Under the pieces are notes generated by a model. It had not been told where the DNA came from and searched no databases. It saw only the letters and a program-made list of their open reading frames with translations. This document shows positions 1 to 7,269 of a DNA stretch of 64,000 nt, one piece after another. Source of the stretch: CAYLNL01 sp964385175 (lineage in GTDB: Bacteria; Bacteroidota; Bacteroidia; Flavobacteriales; Flavobacteriaceae); the NCBI GenBank assembly GCA_964385175.1, contig CAYLNL010000012.1:1-64000 (forward strand), in the 5' to 3' direction. Made by a program: the position numbers and the translations under genes. Each line of letters begins with the position of its first letter. Positions within the stretch are counted from its first letter, which is position 1.

Positions 1-95
1 TCTTCAAGGGTAGCTTCGTTTTGGCAACCGGTGAAGATTATAACTGAAAGGATGAGAAGACTCCGGGATAAACGGGAGAATTTATTTGAAACCAT
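1..95 (-). CDS. Lipoprotein N-terminus, cut by window edge
   Basis: Only the first 31 codons are present, from an ATG at 95 running off the left edge. They encode a short basic N-terminus, a hydrophobic stretch (LLILSVIIF) and a lipobox ending TGC, followed by QNEATLE. That is a type II signal peptide, so the product should be an envelope lipoprotein. The mature domain lies outside the window, so no function can be given. It is transcribed in the same direction as birA, about 150 bases downstream of it. Confidence 0.6.
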   Translation of the reverse strand, partial: MVSNKFSRLSRSLLILSVIIFTGCQNEATLE

Positions 96-246
96 AAGAG
101 GTAATGTGGCATAAATTAAATAACAGCGACAAAAATAGCAGGTGGCTGTGGGCAGGGGGTATGGGTTTTCCGTAATTTTTTGGGAATTTTAAACTACAGG
201 CTTCCTGCTGGTACAGCGGGCTATATTTTTTTACAAACTGGTATTT

Positions 247-981
247 CTACACATAGAGTATTTCTGCTTCCTTGGGCGCGAATATTTTTTCAATGCCTGT
301 TTCATTGCAAACCCGTAGCTTTCCCTCTACCGTAATTCCTGTTAAAATCCCTTCAAAATAAGTTGTTTCGCCAGTTTTGCAGCGCAACGGCTTACCCTTC
401 CCATATAAACGGGCTTCGTATGCCTGTGCCAGGGAGGCGTATTTTCCTTCCGCAAGCTCTTCCATGCGGTAGCGCAGTATTTCCAGAACGGCGTGTAACA
501 ATTCGCCTGTATGAAAGTCTCTGCCAGTGAGTTGTTTCAGGGATGTAGCTTGCACCAAACCCGGAAAATTTTCCTGGTGTACGTTTATGCCTATTCCTAT
601 AATAGAGGTAGCTACGTTGCCGTTGCGTATAGTGTTTTCTGCCAGGATGCCGCATAATTTGCACCCGTTACTCATTACATCGTTCGGCCATTTAATAGCT
701 ATGCTGGGGATGCGATAATTGTCTAAAATTTCATACACTACCAGCGAAGCTGCTATATTTATATAGAATTGCCGAGAAATGGGGAGTAGCGGGAAGATTT
801 TGTAAACGCTGAAAAGGAGATTCTTCCCATCTTCGGAAACCCAGCGATTGCCCATTTGTCCCCTCCCTTCTGTCTGGTAGCAGGCGGTAACCACTGTATA
901 ATCTTGCACTACGCCTTGCTGAACCAGCTGTTTTAGAAAGGAATTGGTGGAACTTACGGTATTTTTTCTAATAATCTTCAT
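247..981 (-). CDS. birA: Biotin--[acetyl-CoA carboxylase] ligase
   Basis: This enzyme attaches biotin, via biotinyl-AMP, to the acceptor lysine of biotin-dependent carboxylases. The 244-residue protein has the biotin/ATP loop GRGQMGNRW at about 39-47 (family form GRGRxGRxW) and KWPND at about 97-101, which carries the conserved lysine. There is no N-terminal winged-helix DNA-binding domain, so it is the monofunctional short form and should not act as a biotin repressor. The catalytic core is followed by a small C-terminal SH3-like segment. It is divergent from rsfS; the roughly 90-base gap holds the rsfS promoter. Confidence 0.93.
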   Translation of the reverse strand: MKIIRKNTVSSTNSFLKQLVQQGVVQDYTVVTACYQTEGRGQMGNRWVSEDGKNLLFSVYKIFPLLPISRQFYINIAASLVVYEILDNYRIPSIAIKWPNDVMSNGCKLCGILAENTIRNGNVATSIIGIGINVHQENFPGLVQATSLKQLTGRDFHTGELLHAVLEILRYRMEELAEGKYASLAQAYEARLYGKGKPLRCKTGETTYFEGILTGITVEGKLRVCNETGIEKIFAPKEAEILYV

Positions 982-1044
982 TCTATATATAATATATAAT
1001 GCAAGGTTATGTTAAAAGAAACATTCATGCAAGCTAAAAAGTAA

Positions 1045-1052
1045 TACCTTTG
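1045..1052 (+). promoter_or_regulatory. rsfS promoter, -7 element
   Basis: TACCTTTG matches the Bacteroidota -7 element TAnnTTTG. It would start transcription near 1058, about a dozen bases before the rsfS ATG at 1070. No clear TTG is seen at the usual -33 distance, so the call rests on the -7 box and its position. Confidence 0.5.
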
Positions 1053-1069
1053 CACAAAATTCGTATAAT

Positions 1070-1444
1070 TTGATGATACAATCTGCTGCTTCAACCGATG
1101 AACTTCTTTCGTGTATTATAAAAGGAATGGAGGAGGTGAAGGCAAAAGAGCTTATGATATTAGATTTGAGGGCTATTGAGAATACTGTTTGCGATTATTT
1201 TATTCTTTGCACAGGAACCTCTAATACGCATGTGCAGGCAATAGTAAACTCTATTCAAAAAATAACCAGCCGCGAAGGGAGGGCGAAACCGTGGCACGTG
1301 GAGGGGTATGAGCAGGCAGAATGGGTTTTGATGGATTACCTCCAGGTTGTGGTGCATGTTTTTCAGAAACGGATACGAACTTTTTACGATTTGGAAAATC
1401 TCTGGGGAGACGCTCAGGTAACTACCCCGGCGGCTACTTATTAA
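1070..1444 (+). CDS. rsfS: Ribosomal silencing factor RsfS
   Basis: RsfS (Iojap/DUF143 family) binds ribosomal protein L14 on the large subunit and blocks joining to the small subunit when nutrients are short. The 124-residue product has the family pattern: an N-terminal helix, then DLRAIENTVCDYFILCTG, HVQAIVNSI and the C-terminal VVHVFQKRIRTFYDLENLW. Length is typical. The start may be the ATG at 1070 or the adjacent one at 1073. It lies 10 bases upstream of ftsH and is probably co-transcribed with it, an arrangement common in flavobacteria. Confidence 0.92.
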   Translation: MMIQSAASTDELLSCIIKGMEEVKAKELMILDLRAIENTVCDYFILCTGTSNTHVQAIVNSIQKITSREGRAKPWHVEGYEQAEWVLMDYLQVVVHVFQKRIRTFYDLENLWGDAQVTTPAATY

Positions 1445-1454
1445 CAACAAAAAT

Positions 1455-3392
1455 ATGGCAAAAAACGAAGAACCGAATTATAGTCGGAGACCCAGGTTTA
1501 GCATGTATTGGGTGTACGCAATTATTCTTTTAATTTTTTTATCGTTTAACTTTTTCTCCGGAGGGTTTCTCAGCCAGGTGGCGGCTACTACGCCGGCCGA
1601 GTTCCAGGAGTTTCTGCGCAATGGCGATGTAGCTAAGGTGCTTATTGTGAACAAGCGGGAAGCCAAGGTGTATTTAACCCCCGAGGCAATGGAAAAAGAG
1701 GTTCATAAAAAAGCGGTGAAACCCTCTTTGTTAGCAAGAGGTTCTGAGTCGCCCCAGTATAAATTTGAGTTTGGGGACTTGCAAAATTTTGAAAATACCA
1801 TCAATGAAATAAAACAAAATAATAATTTAGATACTATTGTAGATTATAAAACAGAGCAAAATATTATAGGCGATATTTTTCTTACCCTATTGCCCTTTAT
1901 ACTTCTCATTGTTATTTGGATATTTATAATGCGCCGCATGTCTGCCGGCGCTCCCGGCGGGGGAGGGGGGCAGCTTTTTAATATCGGCAAATCAAAAGCC
2001 CAGCTGTTTGATGAGAAACGCAACATCCGCATTTCTTTTAAAGATGTGGCGGGTTTGGAAAGCGCCAAAGAAGAAATTCAGGAAATTGTAGAGTTTCTGA
2101 AAAACCCGGAAAAATTTACCTCATTGGGCGGTAAAATTCCAAAGGGCGCTTTGCTGGTAGGTCCTCCCGGAACCGGGAAAACATTGCTGGCAAAAGCTGT
2201 TGCGGGAGAGGCTAAGGTGCCATTTTTCTCGCTCTCGGGCTCAGATTTTGTAGAGATGTTTGTGGGCGTGGGTGCCTCGCGGGTGCGCGATCTTTTTAAG
2301 CAGGCAAAAGACAAGGCACCGTCTATTATTTTTATAGATGAGATAGATGCTATTGGAAGGTCGCGTGGCAGAAGCAGTTTCACCGGGGCTAATGATGAGC
2401 GTGAAAATACGCTCAACCAGCTTCTCACAGAAATGGATGGTTTTGGTACTAACACCAATGTTATTGTACTGGCTGCTACCAACCGTGCCGATATATTGGA
2501 TAAAGCGCTTATGCGTGCCGGGCGCTTTGACCGGCTTATCTATGTAGATTTGCCCGATTTGAGGGAGCGAAAGCAGATTTTTGAAGTGCATTTGAAACCG
2601 ATTAAAACCTCTGAGACCTTAGACTTAGATTTTCTGGCGAAACAAACACCGGGCTTTTCCGGGGCCGATATAGCTAACGTTTGTAACGAGGCAGCCCTCA
2701 TTGCTGCCCGAAAGGGTAAAAAGGCGGTAGATAAGGAAGATTTTCTAGATGCGGTTGACCGTATTGTAGGCGGATTAGAAAAGAAAAATAAAATTATTAC
2801 CGCCGAAGAGAAAAAAACTATTGCCTATCACGAGGCAGGCCATGCTACGGTTAGCTGGATGTTGGAGCACGCTGCCCCACTGGTAAAGGTAACCATTGTT
2901 CCCCGTGGACAATCGCTCGGCGCCGCCTGGTATTTGCCCGAAGAGCGTTTTATTGTAACCCCCGAGCAAATGTTAGATGAAATGTGCGCTACACTGGGTG
3001 GGAGAGCGGCCGAGAAGGTGATTTTTGGAACGGTTTCTACAGGTGCGCTCAGCGACCTGGAAAAAATAACTAAACAAGCGCGGGCAATGGTGCTTATCTA
3101 TGGGTTGAATGATAAAATAGGTAACCTCACGTATTATGACTCTTCTGGGCAAGGCGATTTTAATTTTAGTAAGCCTTACAGCGAGGAAACCGCCCAGGTA
3201 ATAGACCACGAAATTTCTGCCATGATAGAAACGCAATACCAGCGAGCGTTACAAATATTAGAAACCAATAAAGATAAACTTACTGAACTGGCTACGCGCC
3301 TGTTGGAAAAAGAGGTGATTTTTAAGGATGATTTGGAACTTATTTTTGGTAAGCGGCCTTTTCAGGAAAGAGAAACTGAAAAAAATGCCTGA
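1455..3392 (+). CDS. ftsH: ATP-dependent zinc metalloprotease FtsH
   Basis: FtsH is a hexameric inner-membrane AAA+ protease that extracts and degrades misfolded membrane proteins and some short-lived cytosolic regulators. The 645-residue sequence has two membrane segments (about 17-36 and 138-162) bracketing a periplasmic domain. A Gly-rich linker follows, then the AAA module with Walker A GPPGTGKT at about 236 and Walker B IIFIDEIDAIG, the second region of homology around DRLIYVDLPD, and the zinc site HEAGH at about 459. The family's complete domain set is present. The gene sits just after rsfS. Confidence 0.97.
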   Translation: MAKNEEPNYSRRPRFSMYWVYAIILLIFLSFNFFSGGFLSQVAATTPAEFQEFLRNGDVAKVLIVNKREAKVYLTPEAMEKEVHKKAVKPSLLARGSESPQYKFEFGDLQNFENTINEIKQNNNLDTIVDYKTEQNIIGDIFLTLLPFILLIVIWIFIMRRMSAGAPGGGGGQLFNIGKSKAQLFDEKRNIRISFKDVAGLESAKEEIQEIVEFLKNPEKFTSLGGKIPKGALLVGPPGTGKTLLAKAVAGEAKVPFFSLSGSDFVEMFVGVGASRVRDLFKQAKDKAPSIIFIDEIDAIGRSRGRSSFTGANDERENTLNQLLTEMDGFGTNTNVIVLAATNRADILDKALMRAGRFDRLIYVDLPDLRERKQIFEVHLKPIKTSETLDLDFLAKQTPGFSGADIANVCNEAALIAARKGKKAVDKEDFLDAVDRIVGGLEKKNKIITAEEKKTIAYHEAGHATVSWMLEHAAPLVKVTIVPRGQSLGAAWYLPEERFIVTPEQMLDEMCATLGGRAAEKVIFGTVSTGALSDLEKITKQARAMVLIYGLNDKIGNLTYYDSSGQGDFNFSKPYSEETAQVIDHEISAMIETQYQRALQILETNKDKLTELATRLLEKEVIFKDDLELIFGKRPFQERETEKNA

Positions 3393-3513
3393 GAAGCAAT
3401 GAAAGAGAATAGTAGCTAAAACCGTGCGGGTTATATGCAGAGAAAATGGATGGATTTTTTAGCTGAATATAAAATTATATCTATCTTTAGCTCGTAAAAT
3501 ATATAGAAGCGCG

Positions 3514-4116
3514 ATGGGCTTTATACAGAAGTTTTTTAAAAATAAAAAAGAAGAGGCTGAAACAGAAGCAAAACAACCTGATTATAGTGCTGGAAGACTC
3601 ATCCCGGCTGATGAAAAATTTACTCTGAATTTTAAAAAGAACGGAGGTAAGTTTTTGTATTGCGAAACGTTAGATGAAGTATATGCCCATTTCGCCAATA
3701 TTCTTTCTGAAAACCAGTGGGAAGGCGTTAAAATGCTCTGCTATAACCCGGCGCTCTCTAAAAAATTCCATCACCCTGAAATAGCTTATACCCATAGTAT
3801 TGACGGAGGGGTTTCTTCTTTCCTTACTACTTGCGAATATTTAATAGCTGATATGGGCGCTATTTTGGTAAGCTCTAACCAGATAAGGGAAAAAAATCTT
3901 CGGGACCTGCCTGATAATTTTGTGGTCTTTGCCACCACCAGCCAACTTGTAGAAACTATTGGCGAGGGCTTGCGGGGTATTAAACAAGCCTACCAGGGAA
4001 ATATTCCCAGTAACATTACCACCCTGAAGCATTTTGAAATGACGGCAGAAAAAGATTTCCTGAGCTATGGAAGCAGTTCAAAAAATGTATATTTGCTACT
4101 GCTTGAAGATCTATAA
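3514..4116 (+). CDS. LUD-domain (LutC-like) protein
   Basis: A 200-residue protein of the LUD family (LutC/YkgG, PF02589). Members take part in lactate utilisation, but single-domain flavobacterial copies in this position have no settled role. Visible features are a charged N-terminal segment (FFKNKKEEAETEAK) and a C-terminal half with ADMGAILVSS and LPDNFVVFATTSQLV, typical of the family fold. No LutA or LutB gene is nearby. It lies 9 bases upstream of cdsA, so it probably heads a cdsA-psd-ACBP transcript. TATCTTTA upstream is a weak -7 match. Confidence 0.8.
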   Translation: MGFIQKFFKNKKEEAETEAKQPDYSAGRLIPADEKFTLNFKKNGGKFLYCETLDEVYAHFANILSENQWEGVKMLCYNPALSKKFHHPEIAYTHSIDGGVSSFLTTCEYLIADMGAILVSSNQIREKNLRDLPDNFVVFATTSQLVETIGEGLRGIKQAYQGNIPSNITTLKHFEMTAEKDFLSYGSSSKNVYLLLLEDL

Positions 4117-4125
4117 ACCTGCAAG

Positions 4126-4941
4126 ATGAGAGAATTTTTAAAACGTTCTATCACCGGACTTTTGTATGTTCTTATTCTTCTCTCGGCAATATTTTTAAGC
4201 CATGAAGCATTTACATTTCTCTTCCTTATTTTTGGAATTACGTGCCTGTATGAGTTTAAAAAATTAATAAAACTCAGGGGATATTATATATTCATAGCTT
4301 TTTTAGGACTTTGGTGGGTTTTTAGCTACCTGCTTCAGAACGAAACAGAAACTATTGCATTTCATTATACCTTGCTAATTCTATGTCTTACAGTGAATAT
4401 TTTTTTGGCGAGAGAACTCTTTATCCCCCCAGGCAACACCTATCATTATTTCTTAAAGTTTATAGTGAGTCTTTTTTACATATCGGGGGGCTGCATTTTT
4501 TTAACTTTGCTTCCCTATTATTCGGGAACTTTTTCCAAATCGCTCATTACCGGGATTTTTATACTTTCATGGACCAATGATTCCTTTGCATATCTAACGG
4601 GTAAATGGCTGGGTAAAAGAAAGCTTTGCGAGCGCATCTCCCCCCGGAAAACCATAGAAGGCAGTATAGGAGGTATTTTGTTTTCACTTCTTTCTGCCTA
4701 TTTTGTGGCTCAGTACGATGAGGTTTTAACTCTCTTCCAGTGGATGGCGCTGGCTCTTGTAGCCTCTGTAGCCGGGATATTGGGAGACCTGGTAGAATCT
4801 AAGTTTAAAAGAATGGCAGGCGTAAAAGATAGTGGCGCTATTTTGCCAGGGCATGGGGGGCTTTTAGATCGCCTGGATAGTTTACTGTATGCCGCACCTT
4901 TTCTATATTCAACTCTTCAACTCATAAATTATGTTTCATAA
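4126..4941 (+). CDS. cdsA: Phosphatidate cytidylyltransferase
   Basis: CdsA makes CDP-diacylglycerol from phosphatidic acid and CTP, the branch point for all phospholipids, at the inner membrane. The 271-residue protein is strongly hydrophobic with several membrane segments. It carries the family signature near the C-terminus, from KRMAGVKDSG through LPGHGGLLDRLDSL, with the Mg-binding Asp residues. It overlaps psd by 11 bases (4931-4941), which points to coupled translation of two consecutive enzymes of the pathway toward phosphatidylethanolamine. Confidence 0.95.
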   Translation: MREFLKRSITGLLYVLILLSAIFLSHEAFTFLFLIFGITCLYEFKKLIKLRGYYIFIAFLGLWWVFSYLLQNETETIAFHYTLLILCLTVNIFLARELFIPPGNTYHYFLKFIVSLFYISGGCIFLTLLPYYSGTFSKSLITGIFILSWTNDSFAYLTGKWLGKRKLCERISPRKTIEGSIGGILFSLLSAYFVAQYDEVLTLFQWMALALVASVAGILGDLVESKFKRMAGVKDSGAILPGHGGLLDRLDSLLYAAPFLYSTLQLINYVS

Positions 4942-5590
4942 AGAAGGGCATACCATTATTATAGCCGCTCTGTTAACCGCCAGTGCTATTTCATTAGCTC
5001 TTCACTTTTCTCCCCTCATTTGGTGGATTAAAATGCCTCTTCAACTTCTTGTCTTGGTTTTGTTGGCAGGAATACTATTTTTTTTCAGAAACCCGAAACG
5101 AACTTTTATAATAGATGATTCTTGCGTGCGGGCGCCCGCAGACGGGAAGATAGTAATTATAAAAGAAGTATTTGAAAGTGAATATTATAAAGACAACCGG
5201 CTATTGGTATCTATCTTTATGTCGCCTCTTAACCTTCACGTAACCCGCTATCCTATTAGTGGCAGGGTGGTTTACAGCAAATACCATCCCGGGCGTTACC
5301 TGGTAGCGTGGCACCCCAAATCGTCTGAGAAAAATGAGCGTACCACCATTGTATTGGAAAATGAAGTATATGGAAGAGTACTCTATCGCCAAATCGCCGG
5401 GGCGGTTGCCAGGCGAATTGTAAACTATGCGCAGGAAGATGCCCGGGTAGTGCAGGGTGCGGATGCCGGGTTTATAAAATTTGGGTCCCGGATTGACATA
5501 TATTTACCGCTTACCGCCTCTGTGAAAGTAACCTTGCACCAACGGGTGAGAGGTGGGATTGATACTATCGCTCAATTAACAACGCTATGA
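4931..5590 (+). CDS. psd: Phosphatidylserine decarboxylase proenzyme
   Basis: Psd forms phosphatidylethanolamine from phosphatidylserine using a pyruvoyl cofactor made by self-cleavage. The 219-residue sequence is the short PSD-A-like form. An N-terminal membrane region (about 10-50) is followed by ADGKIVII and FMSPLNLHVTRYPISG. The processing motif is FGSRID near residue 186, where cleavage is expected between Gly and Ser. No pssA is in the window. It overlaps cdsA by 11 bases and the ACBP gene by 4 bases (ATGA). Confidence 0.93.
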   Translation: MFHKEGHTIIIAALLTASAISLALHFSPLIWWIKMPLQLLVLVLLAGILFFFRNPKRTFIIDDSCVRAPADGKIVIIKEVFESEYYKDNRLLVSIFMSPLNLHVTRYPISGRVVYSKYHPGRYLVAWHPKSSEKNERTTIVLENEVYGRVLYRQIAGAVARRIVNYAQEDARVVQGADAGFIKFGSRIDIYLPLTASVKVTLHQRVRGGIDTIAQLTTL

Positions 5591-5850
5591 ATATACCCCA
5601 GCTCGAAACGGCATTTAAACAGGCCGTAGAAAAAATAAACCATTACAGTGACCCGCTTCCTGCCGATTTGCTCTTGCGCCTTTATGCGTATTATAAGATA
5701 GCTACTAAAAACGATTCTCCGCCAAATAGCCGCCACCCGCTTATTAACGCTTTTAAAACCAATGCCCTCTTTCAAGCCCGTAATGTAACAGAAGAAGAGG
5801 CGAAAAGTCAGTACATTAAGTTGGTAAACGACTATTTTAAGAAGATTTAG
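5587..5850 (+). CDS. Acyl-CoA-binding protein
   Basis: An 87-residue protein of the ACBP family, a four-helix bundle that binds long-chain acyl-CoA in the cytosol. It shows the family's first helices (LETAFKQAVEKINHYSDPLPADLLLRLYAYYKIAT). The central KGD..RPG/W region of eukaryotic ACBPs is diverged (NDSPPNSRHPLINAFKTNALFQA), as is common in Bacteroidota copies. The C-terminal helix ends AKSQYIKLVNDYFKKI. It overlaps psd by ATGA, so it belongs to the phospholipid operon and may supply or buffer acyl chains for it. Confidence 0.85.
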   Translation: MNIPQLETAFKQAVEKINHYSDPLPADLLLRLYAYYKIATKNDSPPNSRHPLINAFKTNALFQARNVTEEEAKSQYIKLVNDYFKKI

Positions 5851-6159
5851 TATAATAGTAGTTGTTTTTTAACATATATAAAACTATAATTATTTCCTGC
5901 TCTTTTACCGGAAATAGCTGGCAACAAAGCATTTTTCCTCATTCTTTGCATAGTTTTTCCTGCTCTTAATCTTACGCCGATAATTAGTAAACATAAAAAA
6001 TAGTTAAATTTTTTTTATTTTTGCACCATAAACCCTTGCCTATGTAAATCTATCACTTCTTTCTAAAACGGGGCAAACAACCCGTACCTTCTACCTGGAC
6101 AGATACGAGTAGAAAAAAGTTTGCAATAAAAAACAACCCTTTTAATATAAAACGAACCT
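5851..6159 (+). promoter_or_regulatory. AT-rich intergenic region with promoter and long leader
   Basis: No gene is seen in these 309 bases. TATTTTTG at 6016-6023 is a full -7 match and would give the downstream lipoprotein gene a leader of about 130 bases. Within the leader, ACGGG...CCCGT at about 6068-6085 can form a 5-bp hairpin. No riboswitch class is recognised. Confidence 0.45.
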
Positions 6160-6888
6160 ATGAAAACTCTAAAAAATTTAGCTGTCGTAGCTTTTTTAGT
6201 ACTGATAGCAGCAACATCTTGTAAGAAAAAAACCTCTGGGCAAAAAAGCGCAACTCCCCAGGTTGCGCAGCAACATCCTAAAAAAGATACTCTTATAATC
6301 GCCCGGCCAGCCAGAACGGCAAAACCTATTATAATTGTGTACTCGCCTGTAGTTTTAAGCGATACCCTTACTCTTTCCCTAACCTATATAGAAGATGATG
6401 GAGACACTACCCGTACAAAACAATCAGCTAAAAAAGCGTATGCCAAAATAAATTTTCAACGTGATTTGCCTTATAAAAAAGCATACGAATTGTTAGCACC
6501 CATACTTAGAAAGGCAAATGGTAATACTTCACTTTCTTCTTTACAATATATAGATATAGAAAATTTTGCTGCCTCGGGTGATATCGCTATAGCGGTGAGC
6601 AACGATCTTTTACAAAAAGCCAAAGGCGCCAGAATGGCTCTTTTCAATCATAGATACGCCGCTGAGTTATTGTTAGATACCCGTCTTACAGTTGATTTGA
6701 ATAAGCAATTAAAACCATACGCCCTTCAGGTAGCTAATTATGAGGTAAAAGAGATTGGCTTTATAAAAAAGGATATCTTTACCAATAAACGTAAATTAGA
6801 TACTCCGCCCGAAGAAATCCCTGACCAGCTATGGGATGCCTCTCTTCATATAAAACTCCGGAAAATTAATGACAATAAAACCCAGTAA
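6160..6888 (+). CDS. Lipoprotein of unknown function
   Basis: A 242-residue product with a clear type II signal peptide: a basic start, hydrophobic LAVVAFLVLIAA, and a lipobox ending TSC at residue 21, followed by a Lys-rich tether. The mature part has no motif I recognise. It is mixed alpha/beta in character, with segments such as KINFQRDLPYKKAYELLAPIL and AMFLF-type hydrophobic runs. It is monocistronic with a long leader. It could be a periplasm-facing or surface lipoprotein; nothing in the context fixes its job. Confidence 0.75.
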   Translation: MKTLKNLAVVAFLVLIAATSCKKKTSGQKSATPQVAQQHPKKDTLIIARPARTAKPIIIVYSPVVLSDTLTLSLTYIEDDGDTTRTKQSAKKAYAKINFQRDLPYKKAYELLAPILRKANGNTSLSSLQYIDIENFAASGDIAIAVSNDLLQKAKGARMALFNHRYAAELLLDTRLTVDLNKQLKPYALQVANYEVKEIGFIKKDIFTNKRKLDTPPEEIPDQLWDASLHIKLRKINDNKTQ

Positions 6889-7269
6889 TAAATACAGGAA
6901 CCAGGTTTTTTAAAATATAAGATATAACAAAAAGCCTGAAAAAACGTTTATACTTTTAAACAGCTTGTCTAATGAGTTCTTATAAAAATTATAACTAATT
7001 GATATAGATATATTTATATTATAAATAAATATTGAGACAGGAAATATGGGATAAATAATTAACATAGCTGTTGGTAAAAATGTTGATAAAGTGTTGATAA
7101 ATGTAAAAAAATGTTTACATTTACACCCAGAATTTAGTTTAATTTGTGTTTAGAAAAGTGGATATGGCTTGTGAATAATTTTGTGAACAAAGGAATTATC
7201 ATGTATCATACACTTTTCCTTTTCAGGTAAAAAAAAATTGAGTGTGAAAATTAGTATTAATTAAAAAAA
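6889..7269. other. AT-rich intergenic region with DnaA-box-like 9-mers and an inverted repeat
   Basis: There is no ORF of note in 381 bases. TGTTGATAA occurs at 7081-7089 and 7092-7100, TGTGAATAA at 7170-7178 and TGTGAACAA at 7182-7190. All have the same orientation, and the first three are one mismatch from the DnaA-box consensus TGTGGATAA. A perfect 9-bp inverted repeat, AAATGTAAA/TTTACATTT, lies at 7099-7107 and 7114-7122. These could be replication-initiator or transcription-factor sites upstream of the LRR gene. Confidence 0.4.

Noticed and set aside
6024..6159. Riboswitch in the long leader of the 6160 lipoprotein gene
   Set aside because: Only one short hairpin is visible and no known aptamer core could be traced.
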